Of a stretch of DNA of 8,085 bases, positions 1-6,249 are shown piece after piece. A program made the translations under genes and the position numbers. The stretch covers positions 11,008 to 19,092 of the forward strand of contig DHDO01000108.1 in NCBI GenBank assembly GCA_002399435.1, in the 5' to 3' direction. Under the pieces are notes generated by a model. That model made no database searches. It was given only the letters and a program-made list of their open reading frames with translations, and was not told the origin of the DNA. The stretch's first letter is position 1, and each line of letters starts with the position of its first letter. The stretch is from Firmicutes bacterium UBA4874 (lineage in GTDB: Bacteria; Bacillota; Clostridia; Caldicoprobacterales; DTU083).

Positions 1-1197
1 TGTCATGCCCCAGCCAATGCTATGAAAACACTCGCACAATGCACCGGGTTTCTCATAAAAATGAGCTGCGGAACTGGCCATTTTCCCATTGGCACGATAA
101 TTCGAGCTGGCAATGAGAGGAATGGATCCAACCTTCTGATGACCGGCATCGATCCCGGGTATGTCAAAATACTTCAGTTGCTTACTTCTCAGAACAGGCT
201 TTTCTCCTACATAGAGGAGATGATGGTTATGGCACCAGTCACGAATTGGGATCTCATAGCTTTGAATAAAACGATCCGTAACGGTGCTCCGGTAATCATA
301 TCTTACCTTATCGGTATCGTCGCCCATTCTTTCAAAGAGAGCCGGCAATTGTTCCTTCAGGGAATATCCATTCCGCTTCTCAAACAGCTCCGGTAACGTT
401 GGAGACCAGGGCATGCTGCCCGGAAAAGCTGAGACCTCATCGCTGAAGAATCCCTTGATCGTTTTCCCGAATTCCGGTCCAAAATGCTTCCGATACGGTT
501 CATGTGTGGTTTCGATAAAATATGCAATTGCCTTTGGATTCAACGTGTCTATGTATTTCCCAAAATACTTAAAGTGCTCCACTGTCGTCTGCAGGATGAT
601 TTCAAGATGCCATCGGCCTTCCGGGACCTGCCAACACAGCTTTTTGGCGGGATTGCCTGTAAAAAATCGTTTCCGGTTATATTGGGTCAATCCGCTCATC
701 TGAAAAATATTTTCCCGATAACCCGTACCAACAAAAGTATCCAGATCCACTGGATTCGCCCACCCGATGTGATTCCTCTTCTTATTCCTATCGAAACGGA
801 CGGGATACGCCTTTGCCAGAAGAACCTGTCCCCATGGCAAAACCTTCTCCACCGATTTTGGCCCGCATTCCTCCAGCACCAGGTGTTTCAGCGACTTCGC
901 CTCAAACTCGGGATGATCCAGCAGGACCTGTCCGCCGCTCACCCCGCTGGGGTATGGATATTCATCGTACAGCCATACTTCCAGCCCGTGTTTCTTTGCT
1001 TCCTCCACGGCGATTCCCACTTTGCAAAACCACTCTTCCGACAGATAAGGCACCGAAAGGCCTTGCCGGGGATGTATGAAAAATCCCCTTATACCCTGGG
1101 CTGCCATCTCCCGAACCTGTCTTGCGATTTCTCCGTCTTCCATCTTTCCATTCCAAAACCAAAATGGCTGAATACCAAATCTCAATGCCATACCCAT
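1..1197 (-). CDS. GH106-like glycoside hydrolase (alpha-L-rhamnosidase-related), N-terminal part, 3' end off window
   Basis: The frame is open from the ATG at 1197 to the window edge without a stop, giving 399 residues of a longer protein; relatives are usually about 700-1100 residues. Seen: an N-terminal IQPFWFWNGKM segment (residues 9-19), GFFIHPRQGLSVPYLSEEWF (38-57), WLYDEYPYPSGVSGG (75-89) and GFFSDEVSAFPGSMPWSP (249-266), followed by an LPELF segment. This order of motifs is typical of the large (beta/alpha)8 glycosyl hydrolases grouped with GH106 alpha-L-rhamnosidases. Acidic residues D78/E79 and D253/E254 are candidate active-site residues by inference. No signal peptide is visible, so it probably acts in the cytoplasm on imported oligosaccharides. 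AAGGAGG at 1202-1208 lies 4 bases from the ATG at 1197 and 10 from a second ATG at 1191, so either could be the start. It follows the epimerase gene by 34 bases, probably in one operon. Substrate is unproven. Confidence 0.82.
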   Translation of the reverse strand, partial: MGMALRFGIQPFWFWNGKMEDGEIARQVREMAAQGIRGFFIHPRQGLSVPYLSEEWFCKVGIAVEEAKKHGLEVWLYDEYPYPSGVSGGQVLLDHPEFEAKSLKHLVLEECGPKSVEKVLPWGQVLLAKAYPVRFDRNKKRNHIGWANPVDLDTFVGTGYRENIFQMSGLTQYNRKRFFTGNPAKKLCWQVPEGRWHLEIILQTTVEHFKYFGKYIDTLNPKAIAYFIETTHEPYRKHFGPEFGKTIKGFFSDEVSAFPGSMPWSPTLPELFEKRNGYSLKEQLPALFERMGDDTDKVRYDYRSTVTDRFIQSYEIPIRDWCHNHHLLYVGEKPVLRSKQLKYFDIPGIDAGHQKVGSIPLIASSNYRANGKMASSAAHFYEKPGALCECFHSIGWGMT

Positions 1198-1231
1198 GGA
1201 CCCTCCTTAGGAAGCTGAAATAAAGCAATGG

Positions 1232-1999
1232 CTATTCCGTAAATTTCCTTAAAAGCTGCAATGCAATCGGGGCGTCCCTGTCCATGTCCCTGGTGCCGGC
1301 CTCAATGCTGACCCTTCCTTTATATCCAGCACTCTTCAATGCTTCAAAAAACTCTGCATAGCAATCTTCCGAAGGATCCAGCGGATACACCCGGCCATGA
1401 CTGTTGGCAATATGAAGATGCCGAAGAGCGGGGGCGGCCTTTTTCAATACGTCCATACTCTCATTTTCCAGCCGCATATGATAAAAATCCGCCAGCAATT
1501 GAATACTCGGATGGTTGACATCCCGGACAAAGCGATACCCCTCTTCCACGGAATTGAGAATATTGGTCTCCCCTTTGTTCAAAGGCTCCATAGCAATGGT
1601 CAATCCATACTTTGCAGCCACATCTCCCACAATTCGGGCTGCGTCGACAAGCTGCTTCCAGGCATCTTCCTGTTTCCACCCCTCCGGAACTTTTCTGGAT
1701 CTTCCGCTTCCAAAAACAGCAATCTTCGCTCCCAGACGTTGGATCCGGTCAAAGGCTTTTTCCAGATATTCACGGACTGCTTTCAAATCCACCTCCGGGC
1801 CGGTTAACTTGATATTCCCCGGGAACAGCACATTGAACGCTTCACATTCCAAACTGCTGTCTTCCACTCTCTGTACTGCTTCCTGAAACTCCTGCTCTCC
1901 CATGGCCGCAGTCCTGGACACTCCGGCTTCCAAATAATCAAAGCCCATCTTCTCCAATTTGGAGATATTTGTAATTTCCGTACAGATTCCTATTTTCAA
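1232..1999 (-). CDS. sugar phosphate isomerase/epimerase, xylose isomerase-like TIM barrel
   Basis: Protein of 255 residues of the AP-endonuclease-2/xylose-isomerase-like barrel family, which includes D-tagatose/D-psicose 3-epimerases, L-ribulose-5-phosphate 3-epimerases and hydroxypyruvate isomerases. Counting from the TTG start, the family's metal ligands appear in order: E138 (AMEPLNKGETN), D171 (LLADFYHM), H196 (LRHLHIANSHGR) and E233 (SIEAG). H174 and R203 fit the substrate-binding positions. All are intact, so the enzyme should be active, most likely as a divalent-metal ketose 3-epimerase or isomerase; the substrate cannot be read from sequence. Start choice: TTG at 1999 has GAGGTGA 5 bases upstream and gives the usual family beginning (L)KIGICTE. 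An in-frame ATG at 2035 would add 12 residues but has no clear ribosome site. The adjacent glycoside hydrolase suggests it processes a sugar released by that enzyme. Confidence 0.88.
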   Translation of the reverse strand: MKIGICTEITNISKLEKMGFDYLEAGVSRTAAMGEQEFQEAVQRVEDSSLECEAFNVLFPGNIKLTGPEVDLKAVREYLEKAFDRIQRLGAKIAVFGSGRSRKVPEGWKQEDAWKQLVDAARIVGDVAAKYGLTIAMEPLNKGETNILNSVEEGYRFVRDVNHPSIQLLADFYHMRLENESMDVLKKAAPALRHLHIANSHGRVYPLDPSEDCYAEFFEALKSAGYKGRVSIEAGTRDMDRDAPIALQLLRKFTE

Positions 2000-2004
2000 G
2001 CCAC

Positions 2005-2011
2005 TCACCTC
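2005..2011 (-). promoter_or_regulatory. ribosome binding site deciding the TTG start of the epimerase
   Basis: The minus strand reads GAGGTGA here, 5 bases before the TTG at 1999. The same GAGGTG core precedes the ATPase ATG and lies within the yunB ribosome site. The alternative ATG at 2035 lacks a comparable site. Confidence 0.6.
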
Positions 2012-2140
2012 ACAGAATTTTTGTCCCATTGCCATTTTATCTCACAGCTTTCTATTACTCTATCCTGTTCTTGCTGTATGTGAGGTAAACATTATCAATA
2101 TATTGCTCTTTTGATTGCACTCTGTTATGCTATTCTCTCC

Positions 2141-4828
2141 TCATATCGCATTGCCGCGCCAGGCGGAGCCGATCATCATTTTCCTTATCAGATCCACAGG
2201 AAGAACGGTCACTGCCATCAGGATGACAAAGAACAGCTCCGACATGGAAAGTGGAACGGTGCGGAAAACCGATCCTCCGAAGTATATAATGATCAGCTGA
2301 ATCATTACCACAAACAGCATCACTGTGATAAATCGTTTGTTTTTGCCTATATTGGCCAGCAGTTTCAGTCTGCTGGTACGGGCATTGAAACTGTTGAACA
2401 CACCGGCAAAAATAAACAAGGCAAAATACGCAGTCATAAATGAAATATTACCGGGTTCGTAACCAAAGACCCTGTGAAACCAGGGAAGCTTTAAAAACAA
2501 TATGCTGAGCAGTGTCACATAGGAACCCAGAATCAGTATCTGATTATACATATAGGAATTTATGATAGGTTCATCCCTCTGTTTCGGCGGCTCATCCATA
2601 TATTCCGGAAGCGGTGCTTCCCCGGAAAAGGCCAGACCGGCCAGCGTATCCATTACCATATTTACCCACAGCATCTGTAAAACAGTGAGAGGTGAGTTTA
2701 CACCGATAAACGGACCGATAATGGAAATCCCCACTGCGCAGAAGTTTATCGTCAGCTGAAATATGATAAACTTGCGGATGCTTTTAAATATGGTCCTGCC
2801 ATACAGAATGGCTTTTGAAATGGACAGAAAATCGTTGTCCAGTATGACAATATCGCTGGCTTCCCTGGCAATCTCCGTGCCGCTGCCCATGGCAAACCCC
2901 ACATCCGCTGTTTTCAGGGCAGGTGCATCGTTGATCCCGTCCCCGGTCATGCCCACAACCATGTCAAGGCTCTGGGCGATATTGACCAGCCGGCTTTTAT
3001 CAGAAGGAATTGCCCTTGCAACCACCCGCAGCTCCGGCAGCCTGGCTTTGAGCTCCTCATCCGACATCCTTTTCAGATCATCGCTTGTCAAAACAGCGTT
3101 TTTGTCCTTCTCTCCAATCAATCCGGCCTCACGGGCAATGGCAAAAGCCGTGTCCTTATTATCCCCGGTAATCATGACCACCTGTACACCTGCCCGGTTA
3201 ACCTGCCTGATAGCCTGGACTGCTTCACGCCGTATTTCATCCTTTATACGTACAATCCCCACCAAAGTCATGCCGCTTGAGGGACGGGGCATCGGACTGT
3301 CACTGATGGCGATTGCCAGAAGCCTCTCTGCATTTTGAGTTGCCTTCTTCATATAAGTCTTGAGCTTGAATGAAGAGCGAAAGAGCCTCTTCTGCCCATT
3401 TTCATCAAAACAGGCCGCACATTTGGGCAGGATCAATTCAGGCGCTCCTTTTATCAAAGTGCCGCAGATCGCTCCCCGCACCTGCGCGCTGGAATACTTA
3501 TTCACGCTGCTGAACGGAACGCTGCTGACGACCTGGACAGGATCCTGCAAAACACCATCTTCCATAACAAATTCCAGCAAAGCCCTCTCTGTGGTATTTC
3601 CACCAATGGCAACGGACTTTCCATTCTTTCTGCTGACGGATGCACCCGTATTATACATACAGGATATGCGAAGAAGCTTACCCAAACGTGTATTATTCAG
3701 CTTGTGAAAATTGTCATAACTTGTCCCAGACCCGCTGAGAAAGGAATCCACTTTCAGCTTTCCCTTTGTAATCGTCCCTGTTTTATCGGAAAATAAGATG
3801 TTCAGACTTCCGGATGTTTCAATTCCCACAAGCTTTCTTACCAAAACATTGTCCTTCAGCATACGATTCATATTGGAGGACAAAACAACAGTGATCATTA
3901 AGGGCAGACCTTCGGGGATTGCCACGACAATAATCGATATTGCCAGGGTGACGGCATGAAAAATACACTCCGTCATCAGCTTCGGCGAATGCACAAACTG
4001 CTGAATTGCAGCCGGCTCAAAGGCATTGGCAAGAACGATCGATTGAAACAAATCGGAGACGGCTACCAGGGCAGCCCCAATGTATCCCAGTTTACTGATT
4101 GTTTGTGCCAGTTTCCCCAGCCTCAGTTTCAGGGGACTTTCACGGGTGTCTTCCTGAATATCACGGGCCAGTTTCCCATAAAGCGTTCCCTCGCCTACCT
4201 TTTGTACTTCCATCAGGGCTTCTCCGGAAGAAATGATACAGCCGCGAAACAAACTGTTTTGATCGTTAAAATCCGTTGTATCGCAGTGTTTACGCTTTCC
4301 TCCCTCCTGCGGCGCCTTATAGGCTTCCCTGCTTTCTCCATTCAACGGAGACTGGTCCACATACAATTCACCGCTCAGAATCACCCCGTCTGCCGGAATG
4401 CGGTCTCCGGCCTGTAGTTGTGCATAATCTCCGACGACCACTTCACCAACCGCAATCTCCACAAGCTGCCCTGATCTTTTCACACGGCACTTGGTCTTCC
4501 GGGCTTCCTCCTGCAGCTTTTCAAAAGCAGATTCACTCCCATATTCCGATATGGTTGAAACAAAGGTGGAAACCAATATGGCGACGGCAATTCCTATGGT
4601 TTCGTACCACTCAAAACTGCCAAGCCGGATAATAACATTAACAGCCAGGGCAATAAGCAGGATCTTTATAATGGGATCCCCGAAATTGCTTAAAAACTCC
4701 TTTACAAAGCTTCGCCTTTTTTGCTGAACAAAATTGTTATCCCCATACCGTTCTCTGGAAGACTTCACTTGTTCATCGGTCAGGCCCCTCATTCCGTAAA
4801 TGCCTTCTTTTGGACTGATCAGGTTCAT
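2141..4828 (-). CDS. P-type calcium-transporting ATPase, plasma-membrane (P2B/PMCA) type
   Basis: Complete 895-residue P2-type ATPase, predicted to pump Ca2+ across the membrane at the cost of ATP. Seen in order: cation-ATPase N-terminal region; actuator motif NGES (163-166); M4 PEGLP (305-309); phosphorylation motif DKTGT with D348; nucleotide-domain KGAPE (460-464); TGDN (554-557); hinge MTGDGINDAP (627-636); M6 WVNMVMDT (721-728); and further C-terminal membrane helices. The site-II calcium ligands E306, N723 and D727 are present. In M5 (FQLTINFCAV) the acidic site-I residue of SERCA is replaced by alanine (A698), as in PMCA pumps, which suggests one Ca2+ per cycle. There is no calmodulin-type tail. 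The ATG at 4828 is chosen because GAGGTG lies 7 bases upstream; an in-frame TTG at 4879 would add 17 residues without support. It lies 106 bases after yunB. Calcium specificity is inferred from family; manganese transport is possible. Confidence 0.93.
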   Translation of the reverse strand: MNLISPKEGIYGMRGLTDEQVKSSRERYGDNNFVQQKRRSFVKEFLSNFGDPIIKILLIALAVNVIIRLGSFEWYETIGIAVAILVSTFVSTISEYGSESAFEKLQEEARKTKCRVKRSGQLVEIAVGEVVVGDYAQLQAGDRIPADGVILSGELYVDQSPLNGESREAYKAPQEGGKRKHCDTTDFNDQNSLFRGCIISSGEALMEVQKVGEGTLYGKLARDIQEDTRESPLKLRLGKLAQTISKLGYIGAALVAVSDLFQSIVLANAFEPAAIQQFVHSPKLMTECIFHAVTLAISIIVVAIPEGLPLMITVVLSSNMNRMLKDNVLVRKLVGIETSGSLNILFSDKTGTITKGKLKVDSFLSGSGTSYDNFHKLNNTRLGKLLRISCMYNTGASVSRKNGKSVAIGGNTTERALLEFVMEDGVLQDPVQVVSSVPFSSVNKYSSAQVRGAICGTLIKGAPELILPKCAACFDENGQKRLFRSSFKLKTYMKKATQNAERLLAIAISDSPMPRPSSGMTLVGIVRIKDEIRREAVQAIRQVNRAGVQVVMITGDNKDTAFAIAREAGLIGEKDKNAVLTSDDLKRMSDEELKARLPELRVVARAIPSDKSRLVNIAQSLDMVVGMTGDGINDAPALKTADVGFAMGSGTEIAREASDIVILDNDFLSISKAILYGRTIFKSIRKFIIFQLTINFCAVGISIIGPFIGVNSPLTVLQMLWVNMVMDTLAGLAFSGEAPLPEYMDEPPKQRDEPIINSYMYNQILILGSYVTLLSILFLKLPWFHRVFGYEPGNISFMTAYFALFIFAGVFNSFNARTSRLKLLANIGKNKRFITVMLFVVMIQLIIIYFGGSVFRTVPLSMSELFFVILMAVTVLPVDLIRKMMIGSAWRGNAI

Positions 4829-4835
4829 TGTCTGA

Positions 4836-4841
4836 CACCTC
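4836..4841 (-). promoter_or_regulatory. ribosome binding site deciding the ATG start of the calcium ATPase
   Basis: GAGGTG on the minus strand, 7 bases before the ATG at 4828. This supports the shorter protein over the in-frame TTG at 4879. Confidence 0.65.
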
Positions 4842-4888
4842 GTTTGTATTTTTGATCTTTCTGTTTGGTAAGAAACCAATTACACTTA

Positions 4889-4917
4889 TATGTATTCTCA
4901 TATCCTTTTGAATATGT
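4889..4917 (-). promoter_or_regulatory. possible sigma-E-type promoter of the calcium ATPase
   Basis: On the minus strand ACATATT (4911-4917) and AATACATA (4889-4896) are separated by exactly 14 bases. The sigma-E (sporulation mother cell) consensus is about KMATATT, 14 bases, CATACAHT. The -35 match is 6 of 7, and the -10 matches at ATACA and the following T. The start of transcription would be near 4882, leaving a leader of roughly 54 bases. A vegetative alternative overlaps it: TATAAG as -10 with a weak TTCAAA 16 bases upstream. The region is clearly promoter-like, but which sigma factor uses it is unresolved. Confidence 0.4.
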
Positions 4918-4934
4918 CACGGGCACAAATACAT

Positions 4935-5591
4935 TTAATCAATGGGAATCAGTTTCAGGGCCTGATCCATATTTCTCACGTTGATAAAGGTATCAGGAAC
5001 TTCTCCTGTTATAATCATTTCTGTGATGGGAACTTTATTGGACAGTTTGATCGTGTCGCTTCCCAATGGCACAACAATATGCACGCTGGTTTTTAAGGAA
5101 ATGTAAATTTTATGCATGGTCTGATTGATGCCTGCCTGTGAGAATTCTTCATAAAAGTCCGCGGATACCGATCCGATGGGAATCAGTTTCACGTTGATAT
5201 TGGGTCCTTTGCCAGCCAATATCTTGCTTTGGGTCGCCGAACCCATGGGAATATCTATGCCTTGCTCCCCTATGGACGCTATTTTGCTCTGAGCAAGGGA
5301 AGAGGTTTTTCTGGCCAGTTCATTGATCAAAATGGTATTGTATTGAATTGTGGAAATCTTCCCGTTGGAGTCCGTTATAATGCTGGTAAGATCGGTATAC
5401 TTTACGTCCGAGCCAAGTATTTCGTTTACTGCTGTGTTCATTGCGGTAACACTCATGCTTTCCACTTTGGCTTCAGACATGGCGACAAGGGTGGGCTGAA
5501 TTGCCTTTTCAAAGGCGAAGAAGGCCAGCAGACCCAGAAGCAGAACGCACAACAGGGGAAGCAAGAACCTGTATAATGATTTACGGGCCAT
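4935..5591 (-). CDS. yunB: sporulation protein YunB
   Basis: Protein of 218 residues matching the YunB sporulation family. It has a short basic N-terminus (MARKSLYRF), one hydrophobic membrane-anchor segment at about residues 9-27, and then a domain predicted outside the cytoplasm. Family hallmarks seen: IPMGSATQSKILAGKGPNI (114-132), the GINQTMHKIYISL stretch (154-166), and near the end VPITEMIITGEVPDTFINV (187-205). In Bacillus subtilis yunB belongs to the sigma-E mother-cell regulon and its biochemical role is not settled. The ATG at 5591 has a near-perfect GGAGGTGA ribosome site (5598-5605) 6 bases upstream. A sigma-E-like promoter lies immediately before it, so it may be transcribed separately from the ABC/DUF1854 genes upstream. 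Length and motifs look complete. Confidence 0.93.
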   Translation of the reverse strand: MARKSLYRFLLPLLCVLLLGLLAFFAFEKAIQPTLVAMSEAKVESMSVTAMNTAVNEILGSDVKYTDLTSIITDSNGKISTIQYNTILINELARKTSSLAQSKIASIGEQGIDIPMGSATQSKILAGKGPNINVKLIPIGSVSADFYEEFSQAGINQTMHKIYISLKTSVHIVVPLGSDTIKLSNKVPITEMIITGEVPDTFINVRNMDQALKLIPID

Positions 5592-5613
5592 TTTACCTCA
5601 CCTCCCCTATTGA

Positions 5614-5642
5614 ATTGTATGTGGCAAACCTAATTTCAATGC
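5614..5642 (-). promoter_or_regulatory. predicted sigma-E promoter of yunB
   Basis: The minus strand has CATACAAT (5614-5621), a full match to the sigma-E -10 consensus CATACAHT. After a 14-base spacer comes GCATTGA (5636-5642), a partial match to the -35 consensus KMATATT (GCAT conserved). Transcription would begin near 5607, just ahead of the ribosome site, giving a leader of about 16 bases. Sigma-E control of yunB is established in B. subtilis, which supports the reading. The -35 lies inside the first copy of the tandem repeat (copy 1, nearest yunB). Confidence 0.6.
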
Positions 5643-5696
5643 ACTGCAAAGGCAATTTCAATGTACTGTAAAGGTAATTTCAATGCACTGCAAAGT
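5631..5696. repeat. three tandem 22-base repeats between the DUF1854 gene and yunB
   Basis: Copies lie at 5631-5652, 5653-5674 and 5675-5696, without gaps. Copies 1 and 3 differ only at the last base; copy 2 differs from copy 1 at three positions. Each carries AATTTCAATG followed by TGYA-C-TGYA. In copy 2 both Y positions change together from C to T, keeping the internal direct repeat. The 22-base period is about two helical turns, so a protein bound to each copy would sit on the same DNA face. The copy nearest yunB contains the proposed -35 element. Confidence 0.85.
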
Positions 5697-5702
5697 CTGA
5701 TT

Positions 5703-6230
5703 CTAGATTTCCGGGCTCAACTCCTTCTGATCCTGGGGGCTTAGCTTTGTGATGTCCCGGATAAGGTAGCGGTTGGAATCGATGTCCCGGATAAAGACCT
5801 GGTTTTCCTTTACAACAATATCATGCCTTGTTCTTGTATAAAAGTTCATTTCTCCCCGGTCCGTAAGCACTTCCCAGTACACCAGACGGTATTTCTCAAT
5901 TACTTTTCGTATCTGTGTAATCTCCGGAACAAAATATCTCTGCTCCAGAACTTCTTCAATAACTTTCTGGCTTTTCGGACTGAGTTCCTTTAAATCCCGA
6001 ATCACACCGAATTCTTCCGCCCCGTTGAATATCTCCAGATAGCCGGTCCTGTGAGTCAGGGGAAACATCAGTTTCAGGTCTACATCTTCCATGATTTCCT
6101 TTGTTGTTTTATTGTGAAGATTTAATCTCATATAGCTGTCCAGCCGGAATTCCAAAGAAGAAGGATTCAGAAAATCGACCTTCATAACAGCATTGTCTTC
6201 CTCTGATTTGATATATCTTTCCTGTCCCAT
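5703..6230 (-). CDS. DUF1854 family protein, partner of the upstream ABC exporter
   Basis: A 175-residue soluble protein with no signal peptide or membrane segment. It matches the DUF1854 family pattern: LKLMFPLTHRTGYLEIFN (53-69), then EEFGVIRDLKELSP (72-85), VPEITQIRKV (101-110), YWEVLTDRGEMNFYTR (118-133) and a C-terminal VFIRDIDSNRYLIRDITKL stretch (145-163). The molecular function is unknown. Relatives in Betaproteobacteria are named as cyanophycin-metabolism-associated and sit beside an ABC transporter; no cyanophycin gene is visible here. The ATG at 6230 is preceded by GGGAGG at 6236-6241 with a 5-base spacer. In-frame ATGs at 6260 and 6311 would overlap the ABC gene and lack this site. 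The gene starts 19 bases after the ABC stop codon, so the two are very probably cotranscribed and act together. A regulatory or accessory role for the exporter is inference. Confidence 0.85.
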   Translation of the reverse strand: MGQERYIKSEEDNAVMKVDFLNPSSLEFRLDSYMRLNLHNKTTKEIMEDVDLKLMFPLTHRTGYLEIFNGAEEFGVIRDLKELSPKSQKVIEEVLEQRYFVPEITQIRKVIEKYRLVYWEVLTDRGEMNFYTRTRHDIVVKENQVFIRDIDSNRYLIRDITKLSPQDQKELSPEI

Positions 6231-6235
6231 ACAAA

Positions 6236-6241
6236 CCTCCC
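6236..6241 (-). promoter_or_regulatory. ribosome binding site deciding the start of the DUF1854 gene
   Basis: GGGAGG on the minus strand, 5 bases before the ATG at 6230, in the short gap after the ABC transporter stop. It selects this ATG over the upstream in-frame ATGs at 6260 and 6311. Confidence 0.65.
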
Positions 6242-6249
6242 AGACATCT

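Noticed and set aside
484..1218. Plus-strand reading frame of 244 codons, and a minus-strand frame at 962-1228
   Set aside because: Both overlap the open GH106-like frame, which has clear family motifs on the minus strand; neither alternative shows a recognisable domain.
2008..2085. CTCACAG copies at 2009 and 2041 with an inverted TGTGAGG at 2079-2085, considered as regulator sites before the epimerase
   Set aside because: The words are short, and one overlaps the ribosome binding site, which explains its sequence; chance is likely.
2072..2106. CATACAGC with an upstream ATATATT, considered as a third sigma-E promoter before the epimerase
   Set aside because: The last two bases of the -10 do not fit and the spacer is 16 rather than about 14 bases; a sporulation promoter before a sugar-use gene has no contextual support.
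2763..3338. Plus-strand reading frame of 191 codons inside the ATPase gene
   Set aside because: It is antisense to the hinge and phosphorylation-domain region of an intact P-type ATPase.
4865..4879. TTGGT/ACCAA inverted repeat in the ATPase leader, considered as an operator or RNA switch
   Set aside because: Only a 5-base stem with no known motif and no second copy; too short to support a function.
4899..4916. Inverted repeat with a 7-base stem and 4-base loop just after yunB, considered as a terminator
   Set aside because: On the minus strand the stem is AT-rich with a G-U pair and no run of U follows; it overlaps the proposed ATPase -35 and is probably incidental.
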